Assembly: GCA_903847605.1 (NCBI GenBank)
Contig: CAINED010000050.1
Location: 62,001-126,000, forward strand
Length of the DNA stretch: 64,000 nt
Source of the DNA: an uncultured Hyphomicrobiales bacterium
Lineage (GTDB): Bacteria > Pseudomonadota > Alphaproteobacteria > Rhizobiales > Beijerinckiaceae
Reading direction: 5' to 3'
Below, piece by piece: positions 63,993 to 64,000 of the stretch (position 1 is its first letter; the number at the start of each line of letters is the position of its first letter). The position numbers and the translations under genes were made by a program. A model generated the notes under the pieces. The model was given only the letters and a program-made list of their open reading frames with translations. It did no database searches and was not told where the DNA came from.

Positions 63993-64000
63993 GCGGCCCG

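Overview
The window reads as chromosome of an alphaproteobacterium of the order Hyphomicrobiales (Rhizobiales). GC is high throughout. Markers of the group are a CcrM-type GANTC adenine methyltransferase, a CtrA-like site next to it, a GTTC-N7-GTTC type LexA box, the cysQ–DUF4170–acyltransferase–waaA–lpxK–DUF2093 lipid A/Kdo cluster, ubiA and rsmE beside gshA, type II homoserine kinase next to rnhA, and palindromic repeats of the rhizobial type. Several orphan tripartite-tricarboxylate (Bug) receptors and Rieske oxygenases suggest a soil bacterium that degrades aromatic and carboxylic compounds. I see no rRNA, tRNA, CRISPR array, IS element or prophage, and no gene-free stretch longer than about 300 bp.

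Layout. 1–3.4 kb: M24-fold protein (5' end outside the window), Bug receptor and Rieske oxygenase. 3.5–8.1 kb: ccrM, rnhB, a membrane-anchored hypothetical, and a radical SAM (spore-photolyase-like) gene behind an SOS box. 8.1–10.7 kb: two Asp/Glu-racemase-fold proteins around a Bug receptor. 10.8–14.7 kb: EamA exporter, superoxide dismutase, YqgE/AlgH protein, a lone DsbD-alpha domain and a peroxiredoxin. 14.7–22.3 kb: second catabolic cluster (amidohydrolase, arylsulfotransferase-like propeller, IclR regulator, two-subunit Rieske dioxygenase, divergent one-subunit Rieske oxygenase, Bug receptor). 22.4–26.6 kb: rnhA, thrB and ispH, with an EamA gene and a VapBC module between thrB and ispH. 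26.7–31.1 kb: CPA2 cation/proton antiporter, MATE exporter, DUF937 protein and a lone Flp pilin. 31.3–36 kb: gshA, a hypothetical, a tiny membrane protein, ubiA, a secreted hypothetical and rsmE. 36–37.5 kb: two envelope proteins. 37.5–42 kb: lipid A/Kdo cluster. 42–44.3 kb: Ser/Thr kinase–universal stress protein fusion and a metallophosphoesterase. 44.5–47.6 kb: redox repair group (2OG oxygenase, exported MsrA and MsrB, catalase-like protein). 47.7–54.4 kb: xseA, a complete branched-chain amino acid type ABC transporter and a cold-shock gene. 54.6–59.5 kb: lipocalin-like protein, glutathione transferase, glyS, a secreted hypothetical and a CDGSH protein. 59.7–63.9 kb: a 1399-residue RTX protein.

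The most unusual feature is glyS. Its single open frame is interrupted, without a stop, by three extra segments. Two are palindromic repeat elements translated in frame, reminiscent of Rickettsia palindromic elements. The third is a roughly 75–80 residue segment whose most AT-rich 180 bp has only about 32% GC by hand count. Other points worth checking: a perfect 39-bp palindrome covering the vapBC promoter and ribosome site, a LexA box in front of the radical SAM gene, and several enzymes that lack signature catalytic residues (cysteine-free racemase-fold protein, catalase-like protein without its distal histidine, M24 protein without most metal ligands). All calls are by reading; no database search was run.
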